From the NCBI GenBank assembly GCA_036502005.1, contig DASXZH010000016.1, positions 1 to 64,000 of the forward strand: a stretch of DNA of 64,000 nt, written 5' to 3'. The DNA is from DASXZH01 sp036502005. GTDB lineage: Bacteria > Armatimonadota > Fimbriimonadia > Fimbriimonadales > Fimbriimonadaceae. Under the pieces are notes generated by a model that was given only the letters and a program-made list of their open reading frames with translations, made no database searches and was not told the DNA's origin. This document shows positions 8,108 to 15,878 of the stretch, in pieces. Position 1 is the stretch's first letter. Each line of letters opens with the position of its first letter. Both the position numbers and the translations under genes were made by a program.

Positions 8108-8967
8108 TCGGAGGACCTCCGCAAGAGCATAAACTGGAACACAACAAATGCGAAAATCATGGCGAATAGCAACCAGCTCATGGCCGCCGCGTAACCGAGC
8201 CGGTATTGGTTGAAACCGGTTTCGTAAATCAGCTGAACAACCCCGCGCGTGGATAGCTCGGGCCCGCCTTGAGTAAGAAGAAAAGGTTGTCCGAAGACTT
8301 GGAAGGCGCCGATCGTGCTCGTTATCGTAATAAACATGAGCACGGGGCGGATCTGAGGCATGGTAATCCTTGCGAAAATTCGCGTCGAGGATGCTCCGTC
8401 CAACATGGCTGCTTCGAAAAGTTGTTTCGGAACCTGCTGGATCGCCGCCAAGAGCACGATTGTCGTTCCCCCCAAAGTCCACCACAGGCTCATCCCCACA
8501 ATGCTCGGCATGGCCAGCGTTTTTTCCGAAAGCCAATGCACGGGCGGGATGCCGACTTTTTTAAGGAGAAAATTAAAATATCCGAACTCGCCATCGTAGA
8601 ACCAGCGCCAAATTAGCGCGGCGACAACGACATTAAACATGCCCGGAAGAAAAAGCAGAGCCCGAATCGTGTTCCGACCCGTTCTCATCGCCTGAAGGCC
8701 AACCGCAAACGCCAGGCCAGTTAATATCAAGATCGGCACCATCATCGCCGTAAAAGTGCAAGTTGCGATGGCTGCCTTTTGAAAATAGGGGTCGGCAAGG
8801 GCTTCTTGGAAGTTTCGAAGCCCAACAAAGCTTGCCGTCTTTCGGGAGGTGAGGTCGAACTGCATTAACGCAAGCACAAAGGCGGTCCCGATGGGCACCA
8901 CAATAAAGGTGAGAAATGAAAGCCCATAAGGGGCCACAAACAGATACGATGAGGCCCGCGGTTTCAC
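8104..8967 (-). CDS. Carbohydrate ABC transporter permease (MalF type)
   Basis: A 287-residue CUT1 permease with about six membrane helices. The EAA-loop signature is FEAAMLDGASSTRIFARITMP near residue 185. It overlaps the binding-protein gene before it by 4 bp (ATGA) and the second permease after it, so the three are translationally coupled. The neighbours, an arabinanase and an arabinofuranosidase, point to arabinooligosaccharide uptake. Confidence 0.92.
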   Translation of the reverse strand: MKPRASSYLFVAPYGLSFLTFIVVPIGTAFVLALMQFDLTSRKTASFVGLRNFQEALADPYFQKAAIATCTFTAMMVPILILTGLAFAVGLQAMRTGRNTIRALLFLPGMFNVVVAALIWRWFYDGEFGYFNFLLKKVGIPPVHWLSEKTLAMPSIVGMSLWWTLGGTTIVLLAAIQQVPKQLFEAAMLDGASSTRIFARITMPQIRPVLMFITITSTIGAFQVFGQPFLLTQGGPELSTRGVVQLIYETGFNQYRLGYAAAMSWLLFAMIFAFVVFQFMLLRRSSD

Positions 8968-10250
8968 GAGGAAGACTCCTGCCTGTTTCTTTCAACAACC
9001 TTCTTCACGTTATCATTGGCGACTTGGAGGGCCTGCAAAGCAGTGGCCCGCCCGCGTAAAACCTTTTCCACGGCCAAGTCGATCTCTAGCGTGAGTTCAA
9101 ATAGCACTGGCGTTCGAGGCGGGTAAAGCATGCCCGGGATCTGCTTGGAAAACGCGTACTGGACCTGCATTTTGGCGAATGCGGGCGAGTTGCGAATACT
9201 CTTGCGGGCAGGCACTTGCCCCGCCGCCGCCCACTCAATGCTGTTCTTTGAGAGATAGGCAATGAAGCGCTCGGCGGCATTCCTTTCCTTCGGAGTGAGA
9301 TCCGTGCGCATGCAGAGGCAATGAGAGTCGGCCATCGTTCCCTGCTGATCACCGATTACGGGGATCGGCGCGCCGATGTATTGGAGGTCGTCCAGCCGCT
9401 GAAGGTCGCCCACCATATACACCCCATCGAACACCATCGCCACATGTTTTTGCCGAAAGCCGACCCACCCCATATTGCTCTCGGGCGATGGGGTCACTTT
9501 TATCTTGTTCATGAGTTCGTTCATGAACTCCAAGGCCGCCACATTTCCCGGACAAGCCAAATCAGGCTGGCCTTGGTCATCAAAATAGTGGCCGTGAAAC
9601 TGCGGCACCAGGGCCATAAAGTTGTTGCGCCACATCGTCCACGAGAATCCCCAAACCGAGTGGGATCCGTCGGAACTGATCTTCTGCGTCGCGTTTATCG
9701 CCTTCAGAAACTCTTCCTTTGTGACAGGCGCGCGAACCGTGCCATTGGGATTGGTAAACCCCGCTTCCTTGAGCATTTGGGCATTGCAGTACATGCCCTG
9801 GGGGTGGATATCAAGGGGCACCCCAACTAATTCTTTGCCGTACTTGACCTGGGTGAGAACCTTGGAATCGAAGTCAGACTCCAAGATTCCTGTTTTCTGC
9901 CCGTAAAGGTCAGAGGCGTCCGCCACGAATCCGGCCTGCATCATTCGGGGAAGCGTGCTTGCGTGAATAACGAAAACCTGAGGCCCGCGGCCATTCATGG
10001 CAGCAACCATTAGCTTGTTGTAATAGGTTGCCCAGTCCATGCGCTGCATCGAAACTTGCACATCCGGGTTCTCATCGTTAAAGCGACGGATCACGGTCAG
10101 CATGGCTCTCCCATCGGGGCCCGTCCAACCGTTCCAAAAACTTAGCTCGGTCTTGCGCGTGGTAGAAGAAATTCCTCCCGAGAAGTATTTAATCGAACCT
10201 AACAGAAGACAAATCAGAAATAGAAACACAAGGTAGGAGCGCTGCATCAT
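8964..10250 (-). CDS. Extracellular solute-binding protein, family 1
   Basis: A 428-residue sugar-binding protein of the CUT1 ABC class. It opens with a hydrophobic segment (about residues 5-25) that acts as a signal anchor or signal peptide; no clear lipobox was seen. The mature part begins ELSFWNGWTGPDGRAM, a classic start for these two-lobed binding proteins, and contains the late helical segment ending in NRQES. It captures oligosaccharides outside the inner membrane and hands them to the two permeases downstream. It begins 3 bp after the GH43 stop. The likely ligand is arabinooligosaccharide, inferred from the operon. Confidence 0.92.
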   Translation of the reverse strand: MMQRSYLVFLFLICLLLGSIKYFSGGISSTTRKTELSFWNGWTGPDGRAMLTVIRRFNDENPDVQVSMQRMDWATYYNKLMVAAMNGRGPQVFVIHASTLPRMMQAGFVADASDLYGQKTGILESDFDSKVLTQVKYGKELVGVPLDIHPQGMYCNAQMLKEAGFTNPNGTVRAPVTKEEFLKAINATQKISSDGSHSVWGFSWTMWRNNFMALVPQFHGHYFDDQGQPDLACPGNVAALEFMNELMNKIKVTPSPESNMGWVGFRQKHVAMVFDGVYMVGDLQRLDDLQYIGAPIPVIGDQQGTMADSHCLCMRTDLTPKERNAAERFIAYLSKNSIEWAAAGQVPARKSIRNSPAFAKMQVQYAFSKQIPGMLYPPRTPVLFELTLEIDLAVEKVLRGRATALQALQVANDNVKKVVERNRQESSS

Positions 10251-10252
10251 GG

Positions 10253-11659
10253 CTAGTTGCCTCCTTCCAGTCGGTAGCCGCGTATCAGCAGCCGAGTCTG
10301 GTTGCGCCCAGCGTAGTAGTGGTTCTCATAGCCCAAAACGAGGCTATCAGTCCAGAAATCGGTGGCAGAATCTCCCGGCCATTTCAGTTCCAAGCTTGAA
10401 TCGGTGACCTTCCACGTGCCGTCAAGTTTCCCGTTCAGAACACAGGTTCCGTCCTTTTTGATTTCCAGCCTTTGCGGCTCGCCAAAATCCACCTGGTGGA
10501 CCCACATGCCCACGACGCTCTTTAACTTATGATTCTGGAGCGCAACTGTTTCCGGAGTTACGGGCAGCCCCGGCAAGGGCCAGCCATCTTGGCCCCACAG
10601 AATCTCCCTCACCTGCAAGGTCGGCTTGCCCCAAACATGCCCATACCAAACCCTCGTTCCGTTGTAGTAGTGAAGCGCGATCAGCCAACGTCCCTTGCTG
10701 TCCTGAAACGGCGTTTGCCCACCGGGGCCAAACATCGGATAGGAAGAGTTGAGAAAATCTTCGTGCCCACCATCGACCATGCCCTTGCCGGTGGAATCCG
10801 TAAAAGGCCCGTCCGGAGTTGCGGACCTGCCAACCACAATATGATAAGTGCTGCGCACTCCCGCCGCCGCTAGGCCATAGCTTACAAACAGATAATAAAA
10901 GCCGTCCTTGTAAAGCGAGCTTGGTGCTTCGAGGCCGTTTGCTTTGTCTTCCGTGTTTCGCGCGATAAGGACCTTGCGCGGATTATCCGGATTCTTCAGC
11001 TTGCCCGTCTGCGGGTCGAGCTCGACCACATAAAGCCCACTCCAGTAGGATCCGAAATACATCCACAGCCGCCCGCTTCGATCCAAAACCGTGGATGGAT
11101 CGATCGCGTTGAAATTGTCGTGCTGTTCGTCGCTGGATATCACTAATCCGAGATCGTGCCAACCTTCGGTTGGGTTATCCGGATCAAACTTATCACATTG
11201 CGCAACGCCTATATAGGAGGTGTTGTGCCCAAACGCGCGGCTTGCGCAGTAATACACCCGTAGTCCGTCCGCCCCAAACCTTCTCGCCTCTGGAGCCCAA
11301 ATGGAATGGTGCTGAGGAATCGCTTTGCGCAGCCATTCGGGGGTCTCGCGTATAATGGGGCCGTGAACCTTCCAATGAATAAGATCATTGGAGGTGCGAA
11401 TTACACCAAATCCGTTACCACTAGTGCTAAAACAGATGTAGTGGCCATTAAAATCGATAATTGCCGGGTCGTGAACGTCGAAACCATTCTCAGGCACGAA
11501 TCCATCAAAGGGAAAGGCCGAAGCGTCGGTGGTCGGGTTCTGGGCAACATTGGCAGAACTCTTGGTGTTACTAGCTTCTATGGTCCCGTCCGAGAGCCTT
11601 ACAGGGAACTGCACGGCAAGAAGAAAGAGAGCCAGAAGAGCGGGGTAAGTGGAAATCAT
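10253..11659 (-). CDS. GH43 endo-arabinanase-like hydrolase
   Basis: A 468-residue GH43 protein with the five-bladed beta-propeller motifs in order: the general base Asp in VHDPAI (about residue 62), the pKa-tuning Asp in AIDPS (about 180) and the acid Glu in GLEAPS (about 240). WAPEARRF is also typical. A C-terminal extension of about 110 residues looks like the lipocalin-like domain seen after many GH43 arabinanases. A signal peptide is present (MISTYPALLALFLLAVQFPV), so it is exported. It likely cuts alpha-1,5-arabinan outside the cytoplasm. It is the first gene of the operon running to 5774. Confidence 0.9.
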   Translation of the reverse strand: MISTYPALLALFLLAVQFPVRLSDGTIEASNTKSSANVAQNPTTDASAFPFDGFVPENGFDVHDPAIIDFNGHYICFSTSGNGFGVIRTSNDLIHWKVHGPIIRETPEWLRKAIPQHHSIWAPEARRFGADGLRVYYCASRAFGHNTSYIGVAQCDKFDPDNPTEGWHDLGLVISSDEQHDNFNAIDPSTVLDRSGRLWMYFGSYWSGLYVVELDPQTGKLKNPDNPRKVLIARNTEDKANGLEAPSSLYKDGFYYLFVSYGLAAAGVRSTYHIVVGRSATPDGPFTDSTGKGMVDGGHEDFLNSSYPMFGPGGQTPFQDSKGRWLIALHYYNGTRVWYGHVWGKPTLQVREILWGQDGWPLPGLPVTPETVALQNHKLKSVVGMWVHQVDFGEPQRLEIKKDGTCVLNGKLDGTWKVTDSSLELKWPGDSATDFWTDSLVLGYENHYYAGRNQTRLLIRGYRLEGGN

Positions 11660-11718
11660 AATCGCTTCCTAACGCCAATCCATTCCTTATTCTATATTAC
11701 CATTCATGCAAATCTATA

Positions 11719-12669
11719 ATGCCCTTTAGTGTTGTCGAATTTAACGTCGCGGATGGCCTTGAAATCATGCGGATGCTTGCCAGCGAAAGCCGGGTAAAAA
11801 TCCTGCAGCTATTAGGCCAAGGCGAGCTAAACATAAACGAGTTAAGCCAGGAACTGGGCTTGGCTCAGCCTACCGTGACAAAACATATCCAAGCGCTGGA
11901 AGAAGCAGGTCTCGTTCAAAGTGACTACCGAGCAGGGGCCCAAGGAACCCAAAAGCGCTGCCGGCGCATCGTGGATCGGCTTGTTATCGAGATGAGCAGC
12001 GTGCCTCCGCTGAGTTCCGATGTGACCGATATCGAGATGCCGATGGGTCTCTACTCCGATCTTAGTATTGTTCCAACCTGCGGGCTCGCCACATCGGAAG
12101 CTATTATCGGCCACCTCGATGATCCGATCGCCTTTCACTTTCCGGAGCGGGCCAAAGCCCAGATACTCTGGAGTTCGGCTGGCTATGTTGAATACATTTT
12201 CCCGAATTCCCTCCCTTCAAACGCCACCATAAAAGCAGTCGATGTGGCCTTTGAAGTCTGTTCCGAAACGAAGGGCTTAGATCCGAATTTCCAGTCCGAC
12301 ATCAGTGTTTGGATCAATGGAATCAAGATCGGCACGTGGACCTCGCCGGGAGACATGGGGGGAAATCCGGGCCGTCTGAACCCAGGCTGGTGGCTGGACG
12401 TTCTCGCCCAATACGGGTTCCTGAAAGTGTGGACGGTAGGTCGCACGGGAACTCAAATCGATGGAATGCGAATCTCCGACGTGAAAATTGCCGACCTCGG
12501 CCTTGCACCGGGCAAGCCGACCGTGGTCAGAATTGGCAACGAGCCAGACGCCGAACATGTCGGCGGATTCACGCTGTTCGGGCGTGCCTTTGGCAACTAC
12601 GAGCAAGATATCGTACTCAGACTTCATACGGATCGCCCAAAAGTAAAAGAAAAGGTCGCAGGAGAGTAA
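11719..12669 (+). CDS. ArsR-type HTH regulator with C-terminal beta-rich sensor domain
   Basis: A 316-residue protein. Residues 10-85 form an ArsR-type winged helix (IMRMLASESRVKILQLLGQ, then LAQPTVTKHIQALEEAGLV). The remaining 220 or so residues form a beta-rich domain with SDISVWINGIKIGTWTSPGD. Similar HTH-plus-beta proteins accompany sugar-use genes in Firmicutes, so this part may bind a carbohydrate; that is inference. No metal-binding cysteine pair is seen. It diverges from the GH43 operon (59 bp gap) and precedes a GH27 gene, and may control both. A TATAAT-like box overlaps the chosen ATG, so the true start could be a later codon. Confidence 0.8.
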   Translation: MPFSVVEFNVADGLEIMRMLASESRVKILQLLGQGELNINELSQELGLAQPTVTKHIQALEEAGLVQSDYRAGAQGTQKRCRRIVDRLVIEMSSVPPLSSDVTDIEMPMGLYSDLSIVPTCGLATSEAIIGHLDDPIAFHFPERAKAQILWSSAGYVEYIFPNSLPSNATIKAVDVAFEVCSETKGLDPNFQSDISVWINGIKIGTWTSPGDMGGNPGRLNPGWWLDVLAQYGFLKVWTVGRTGTQIDGMRISDVKIADLGLAPGKPTVVRIGNEPDAEHVGGFTLFGRAFGNYEQDIVLRLHTDRPKVKEKVAGE

Positions 12670-12689
12670 ATACATGCACACTTTACGAT

Positions 12690-12710
12690 GCAATATGCTA
12701 GGTATATTGC
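12690..12710. promoter_or_regulatory. Candidate operator before the GH27 gene
   Basis: GCAATAT-GCTAGGT-ATATTGC is a perfect 7 bp inverted repeat with a 7 bp spacer, 21 bp after the ArsR-type gene and 37 bp before the GH27 start. AT-rich inverted repeats of this size suit ArsR-type repressors. The link to the gene next door is inferred. Confidence 0.45.
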
Positions 12711-12747
12711 TAGGGTGTGATGTATTAGTTCTGCAAAGGAGGTTGCT

Positions 12748-14076
12748 ATGTTAACCGCCCTGCTCGCTTTTTCGCTTATGCTCACTAGTGCCATAAATCC
12801 TCCGGAACAGCCCCATTTTTGGAAGTTCGCGCCTTCCCCGCCCATGGGCTGGAACAGTTGGGACTGCTTCGGCACCGGCGTAACGGAAGCCCAGGTTCGC
12901 GAGAACGCAAGCTACATGAGCAAAAACCTCCTTAGGTATGGCTGGAAGGTTGTCACCGTCGACATCTGTTGGTATGTGCCTGGCGCTGTAGGGTGGGGTT
13001 ATAAGCCAAACGTCGATGTAGCCATGGACCGCTACGGCCGACTGCTCCCCGCGCCGGATCGTTTTCCTTCCGCCACCGGCGGTCGTGGTTTTCGAGCTCT
13101 TGCCCGGGAGATCCATGCCATGGGCTTGCAATTTGGCGTTCACCTCATTCGAGGCATTCCCCGAAAAGCGGTCGATGAGAACTTGCCGATCTTGGGTACC
13201 GACCACTTCGCCTCCGAGATCGCGGATAAGAATAGCCCTTGCCCGTGGAACCCCGATATGTGGGGCGTGGACATGAACAAGCCGGGCGCGCAACAGTATT
13301 ACGATTCCGTTTTTCGGCTGTTTGCCGAATGGGGAGTCGATTTTGTAAAGGTTGACGACCTTTCCACCCCCTACCACGAGGCCGAGATCGATGGCATTCG
13401 AACGGCGATCGATCATTCGGAGCGCGCCATGGTCCTGAGCACGTCTCCCGGGCCAACGGGAGTGGATCACGGCCCCCATATCGAGATCCATGCCAATATG
13501 TGGCGGATCAGCGATGATTTTTGGGACAACTGGACTCCCTTGAAAGAGCAGTTTGCCCGGCTAGATTCTTGGACCCCGTTTAGGGGCTCCGGCCACTGGC
13601 CGGATGCGGATATGCTTCCGTTTGGAGCAGTCCGTCAAGGCCAAAAAGACGATTGGACCCACTTTACCAAGGATGAGCAACGTACGGTGATGAGTTTGTG
13701 GAGCATCGCCCGCTCGCCCCTCATTCTTGGTGGGCATTTGCCTCGAAACGACCCGTTCACCCTCTCGCTCATAACCAACGAGGAAGTGATTGAAGTCAAC
13801 CAGCGGAGCACCGATAACCACCAACTCTGGCGGAAAGATGACGAGGCTGCTTGGCTGGCGGACGTTCCTCATTCAAAAGCCAAGTACCTGGCCGTATTCA
13901 ATCTAAAAGATGCGGCTGAACCTGTGTCGGTATCATGGTCTGAACTTGGATTAGGCCCAAAAGCGCGCGTGCGCGACCTTTGGGCGAAGCAAGATTTAGG
14001 AGTTGTTGAGCAAGACTTCGCGCCATCCATCCCCGCTCATGGCGCGGGCCTCTACCGAATCACGCCAGAACCCTAA
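12748..14076 (+). CDS. GH27 alpha-galactosidase/alpha-glycosidase
   Basis: A 442-residue clan GH-D enzyme. It opens with a signal-peptide-like stretch, then SPPMGWNSWDCFG, the family hallmark. The nucleophile Asp lies in FVKVDD (about 203), and the acid/base region is HWPDADMLPFG (about 283-292). A C-terminal beta-sandwich ends the protein. GH27 members release alpha-galactose or, in some groups, beta-L-arabinopyranose; the surrounding arabinose genes make the second activity possible. AAAGGAGG lies 6 bp before the ATG, a strong ribosome-binding site. Export is likely. Confidence 0.88.
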   Translation: MLTALLAFSLMLTSAINPPEQPHFWKFAPSPPMGWNSWDCFGTGVTEAQVRENASYMSKNLLRYGWKVVTVDICWYVPGAVGWGYKPNVDVAMDRYGRLLPAPDRFPSATGGRGFRALAREIHAMGLQFGVHLIRGIPRKAVDENLPILGTDHFASEIADKNSPCPWNPDMWGVDMNKPGAQQYYDSVFRLFAEWGVDFVKVDDLSTPYHEAEIDGIRTAIDHSERAMVLSTSPGPTGVDHGPHIEIHANMWRISDDFWDNWTPLKEQFARLDSWTPFRGSGHWPDADMLPFGAVRQGQKDDWTHFTKDEQRTVMSLWSIARSPLILGGHLPRNDPFTLSLITNEEVIEVNQRSTDNHQLWRKDDEAAWLADVPHSKAKYLAVFNLKDAAEPVSVSWSELGLGPKARVRDLWAKQDLGVVEQDFAPSIPAHGAGLYRITPEP

Positions 14077-14127
14077 ACTGGATGTGCTTCGAACTAGCGC
14101 TAATTTGGAGTCGCTTAAAAACCCGAA

Positions 14128-14171
14128 CCTCTCCCGGTTGGAGAGGTCGGTGAGGTACGAACCGGGAGAGG
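14128..14171. terminator. Hairpin between two convergent genes
   Basis: CCTCTCCCGGTT and AACCGGGAGAGG pair over 12 bp, with an inner GGAGAGGTCGGTGAGGTACG segment that can refold with the left arm. It sits between the ends of the GH27 and GH51 genes and may end transcription from both. The words GGGAGAGG and GAGAGGTCGGT also occur in the MITE-like element at 30827-31068, so it may be a short relic of the same repeat. Confidence 0.5.
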
Positions 14172-14225
14172 CGCGAGCCACAGTCTTCGAAGCTACCTAG
14201 GATAACCCCTAATTTGCCCCAGTCA

Positions 14226-15674
14226 CTAAACGGTTAGTGTAGCCACACTATGAGGCGGAAGTTCGAGATAAGCTTCGCCATCTACGAACTTAACCGGCAG
14301 GGCAACCGTGGTCACCTTTGCAGGCTCTGAAGACGTGTTCTCGTCCGAAACCTTTGCCGAAGTCAGAAGCATCGCTTTCCCAGATCCTTGTGGCCATTTC
14401 AACCTAACCTCGGCCATTTCATTAAGGTGCCTGTTAACAACTGTTATGCCGCCGCTTGTTGCAGTGGCGGAAACGGCTGGTCCGCCGGGCACGGTATCAG
14501 TTCCATCCACTTCAGTTCGATACGCTTGCGCTCCGATGTGAGGCGCGTGCAACTTAAGCACATGATAAGTTGGGGTCAGAATGACCTGATCTCCATCGGT
14601 CAAAATGGGCGCATGAAGCACGTTCACCACCTGGGCCAAGTTTGCCAAGGACAAAGAGGCGCATTGCCGATGGAAGCCCTCTAGCGCAGCAGCGGTAGCG
14701 AGTGCATCCCTCATGGTGCAAGCCTGGCCGTAATCTCCGGCCTCGCCGGGAACCGCATTTGGGCCCCAAGTTCGGGCTTCCGGATGCCAAACTCCCCACT
14801 CGTCCAATGCGATTCCGATATGCCGCTTGCCCCCTGTTAGGTCATCAAGCAACATACGGGTTTGCTTCACGAACTCTTCCGTTTGATCGGCCTCCGCCAA
14901 GAGTCGGTAATAATCTTCGTCAGAGAATGCGCTTCCGGGGCCCCCACCAATCCAATAACGATGAATCGAGAAATGATCCATGAGGCCCGCGTGGAGATGC
15001 ATTTTTGAAAGGCTGCGCTGGTTCCAATCAGCCTCGTGCCCACAGAAAACCATCTCAATAGACGGATCCACATGGCGAAGCATGCTCGCATAGCGGCGAT
15101 ACTCCAAGGCGTAGCTTTCGGGATCGTAGCAGCCCCCGCATCCCCAGTTTTCATTCCCTACGCCCCAAAGCTTTATGCCCCATGGCGTCTGCCTGCCGTT
15201 CGCCGCTCGTTCCCTTTGCAAGGTGGTGGGCACTGCCGTATTGCAGTATTCAACCCAGTCGCACATTTCTTGAACCGAACCCGACCCCATATTCCCCGCA
15301 AGGTATGGTTCAGCGCCAATGATTTCGCAAAGCCGAAGAAACTCATGGGTGCCGAGGCCGTTGTCGTCAAGAACGCTTCTCCCGCACGAAAGGCCAAGCC
15401 GCTCGGGCCTCTTTTCTGGTGTGCCGATACCGTCACGCCAGTGATAGTGATCCGCGTAACAACCTCCCGGCCAACGCAACATGGGGGTAGGCATGGCCCT
15501 TAAAGCCGAAATAACGTCCGATCTAAAACCTTCCTGATTCGGAATTGCGGCTTCTGGCCCGACCCAAAGGCCGTCGTAGCAGCATCGGCCCAGGTGCTCC
15601 GCAAAATGTCCGTAAAGGCGAGGAGAAACGACGCCGTATGGCTCGGCTTCGATTACATGGATTCTTATATTCAT
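14226..15674 (-). CDS. GH51 alpha-L-arabinofuranosidase (intracellular)
   Basis: A 482-residue GH51 enzyme without a signal peptide. The acid/base Glu is in GVGNENWGCGG (E175) and the nucleophile Glu in IALDEWGVWHPE (E292). The WGCGG loop places it in a different GH51 branch from the enzyme at 5774-7276. It should act in the cytoplasm on arabinose-bearing xylooligosaccharides. It diverges from the CE15-SGNH gene; the roughly 200 bp between them hold a GATTTA-N4-TAAATC site and, 20 bp from this gene, the half site TAAATCA. Confidence 0.93.
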   Translation of the reverse strand: MNIRIHVIEAEPYGVVSPRLYGHFAEHLGRCCYDGLWVGPEAAIPNQEGFRSDVISALRAMPTPMLRWPGGCYADHYHWRDGIGTPEKRPERLGLSCGRSVLDDNGLGTHEFLRLCEIIGAEPYLAGNMGSGSVQEMCDWVEYCNTAVPTTLQRERAANGRQTPWGIKLWGVGNENWGCGGCYDPESYALEYRRYASMLRHVDPSIEMVFCGHEADWNQRSLSKMHLHAGLMDHFSIHRYWIGGGPGSAFSDEDYYRLLAEADQTEEFVKQTRMLLDDLTGGKRHIGIALDEWGVWHPEARTWGPNAVPGEAGDYGQACTMRDALATAAALEGFHRQCASLSLANLAQVVNVLHAPILTDGDQVILTPTYHVLKLHAPHIGAQAYRTEVDGTDTVPGGPAVSATATSGGITVVNRHLNEMAEVRLKWPQGSGKAMLLTSAKVSDENTSSEPAKVTTVALPVKFVDGEAYLELPPHSVATLTV

Positions 15675-15831
15675 TACTGGTTAGCTATGATTATAAATCA
15701 ACGCGGGCTGGAAATACATTCTGCCCCCACTAATCCCTTCTCCGGGTCCTCCCGCCAAGCTTTCCCTCAGCACTGGCAACGTCTTCTCAATCCCGCGCGC
15801 ATTTATGCTCCAACGCACGCGGGTCGCGTTT

Positions 15832-15847
15832 GATTTATGGTTAAATC
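15832..15847. promoter_or_regulatory. GATTTA-N4-TAAATC operator (xylan LacI regulon)
   Basis: GATTTATGGTTAAATC, flanked by TT and AA to give a 20 bp palindrome, lies 31 bp before the CE15-SGNH start chosen at 15879, between it and the divergent GH51 gene. The same sequence type occurs at 25900 and 35584, with a near copy at 38047. It is probably bound by the LacI protein at 25921. A related TGATTATAAATCA lies at 15688-15700. Confidence 0.65.
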
Positions 15848-15878
15848 AAACCCTAAGGTACAGGAAAACGCCCATCTC

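Noticed and set aside
7286..8536. A 416-residue frame for the second permease
   Set aside because: The first 143 codons lie over the other permease gene and have no membrane or family character; the TTG at 8107 with GGAGG ahead is the real start.
12751..13491. A 246-residue minus-strand frame
   Set aside because: Antisense to the GH27 gene, which carries complete catalytic motifs.
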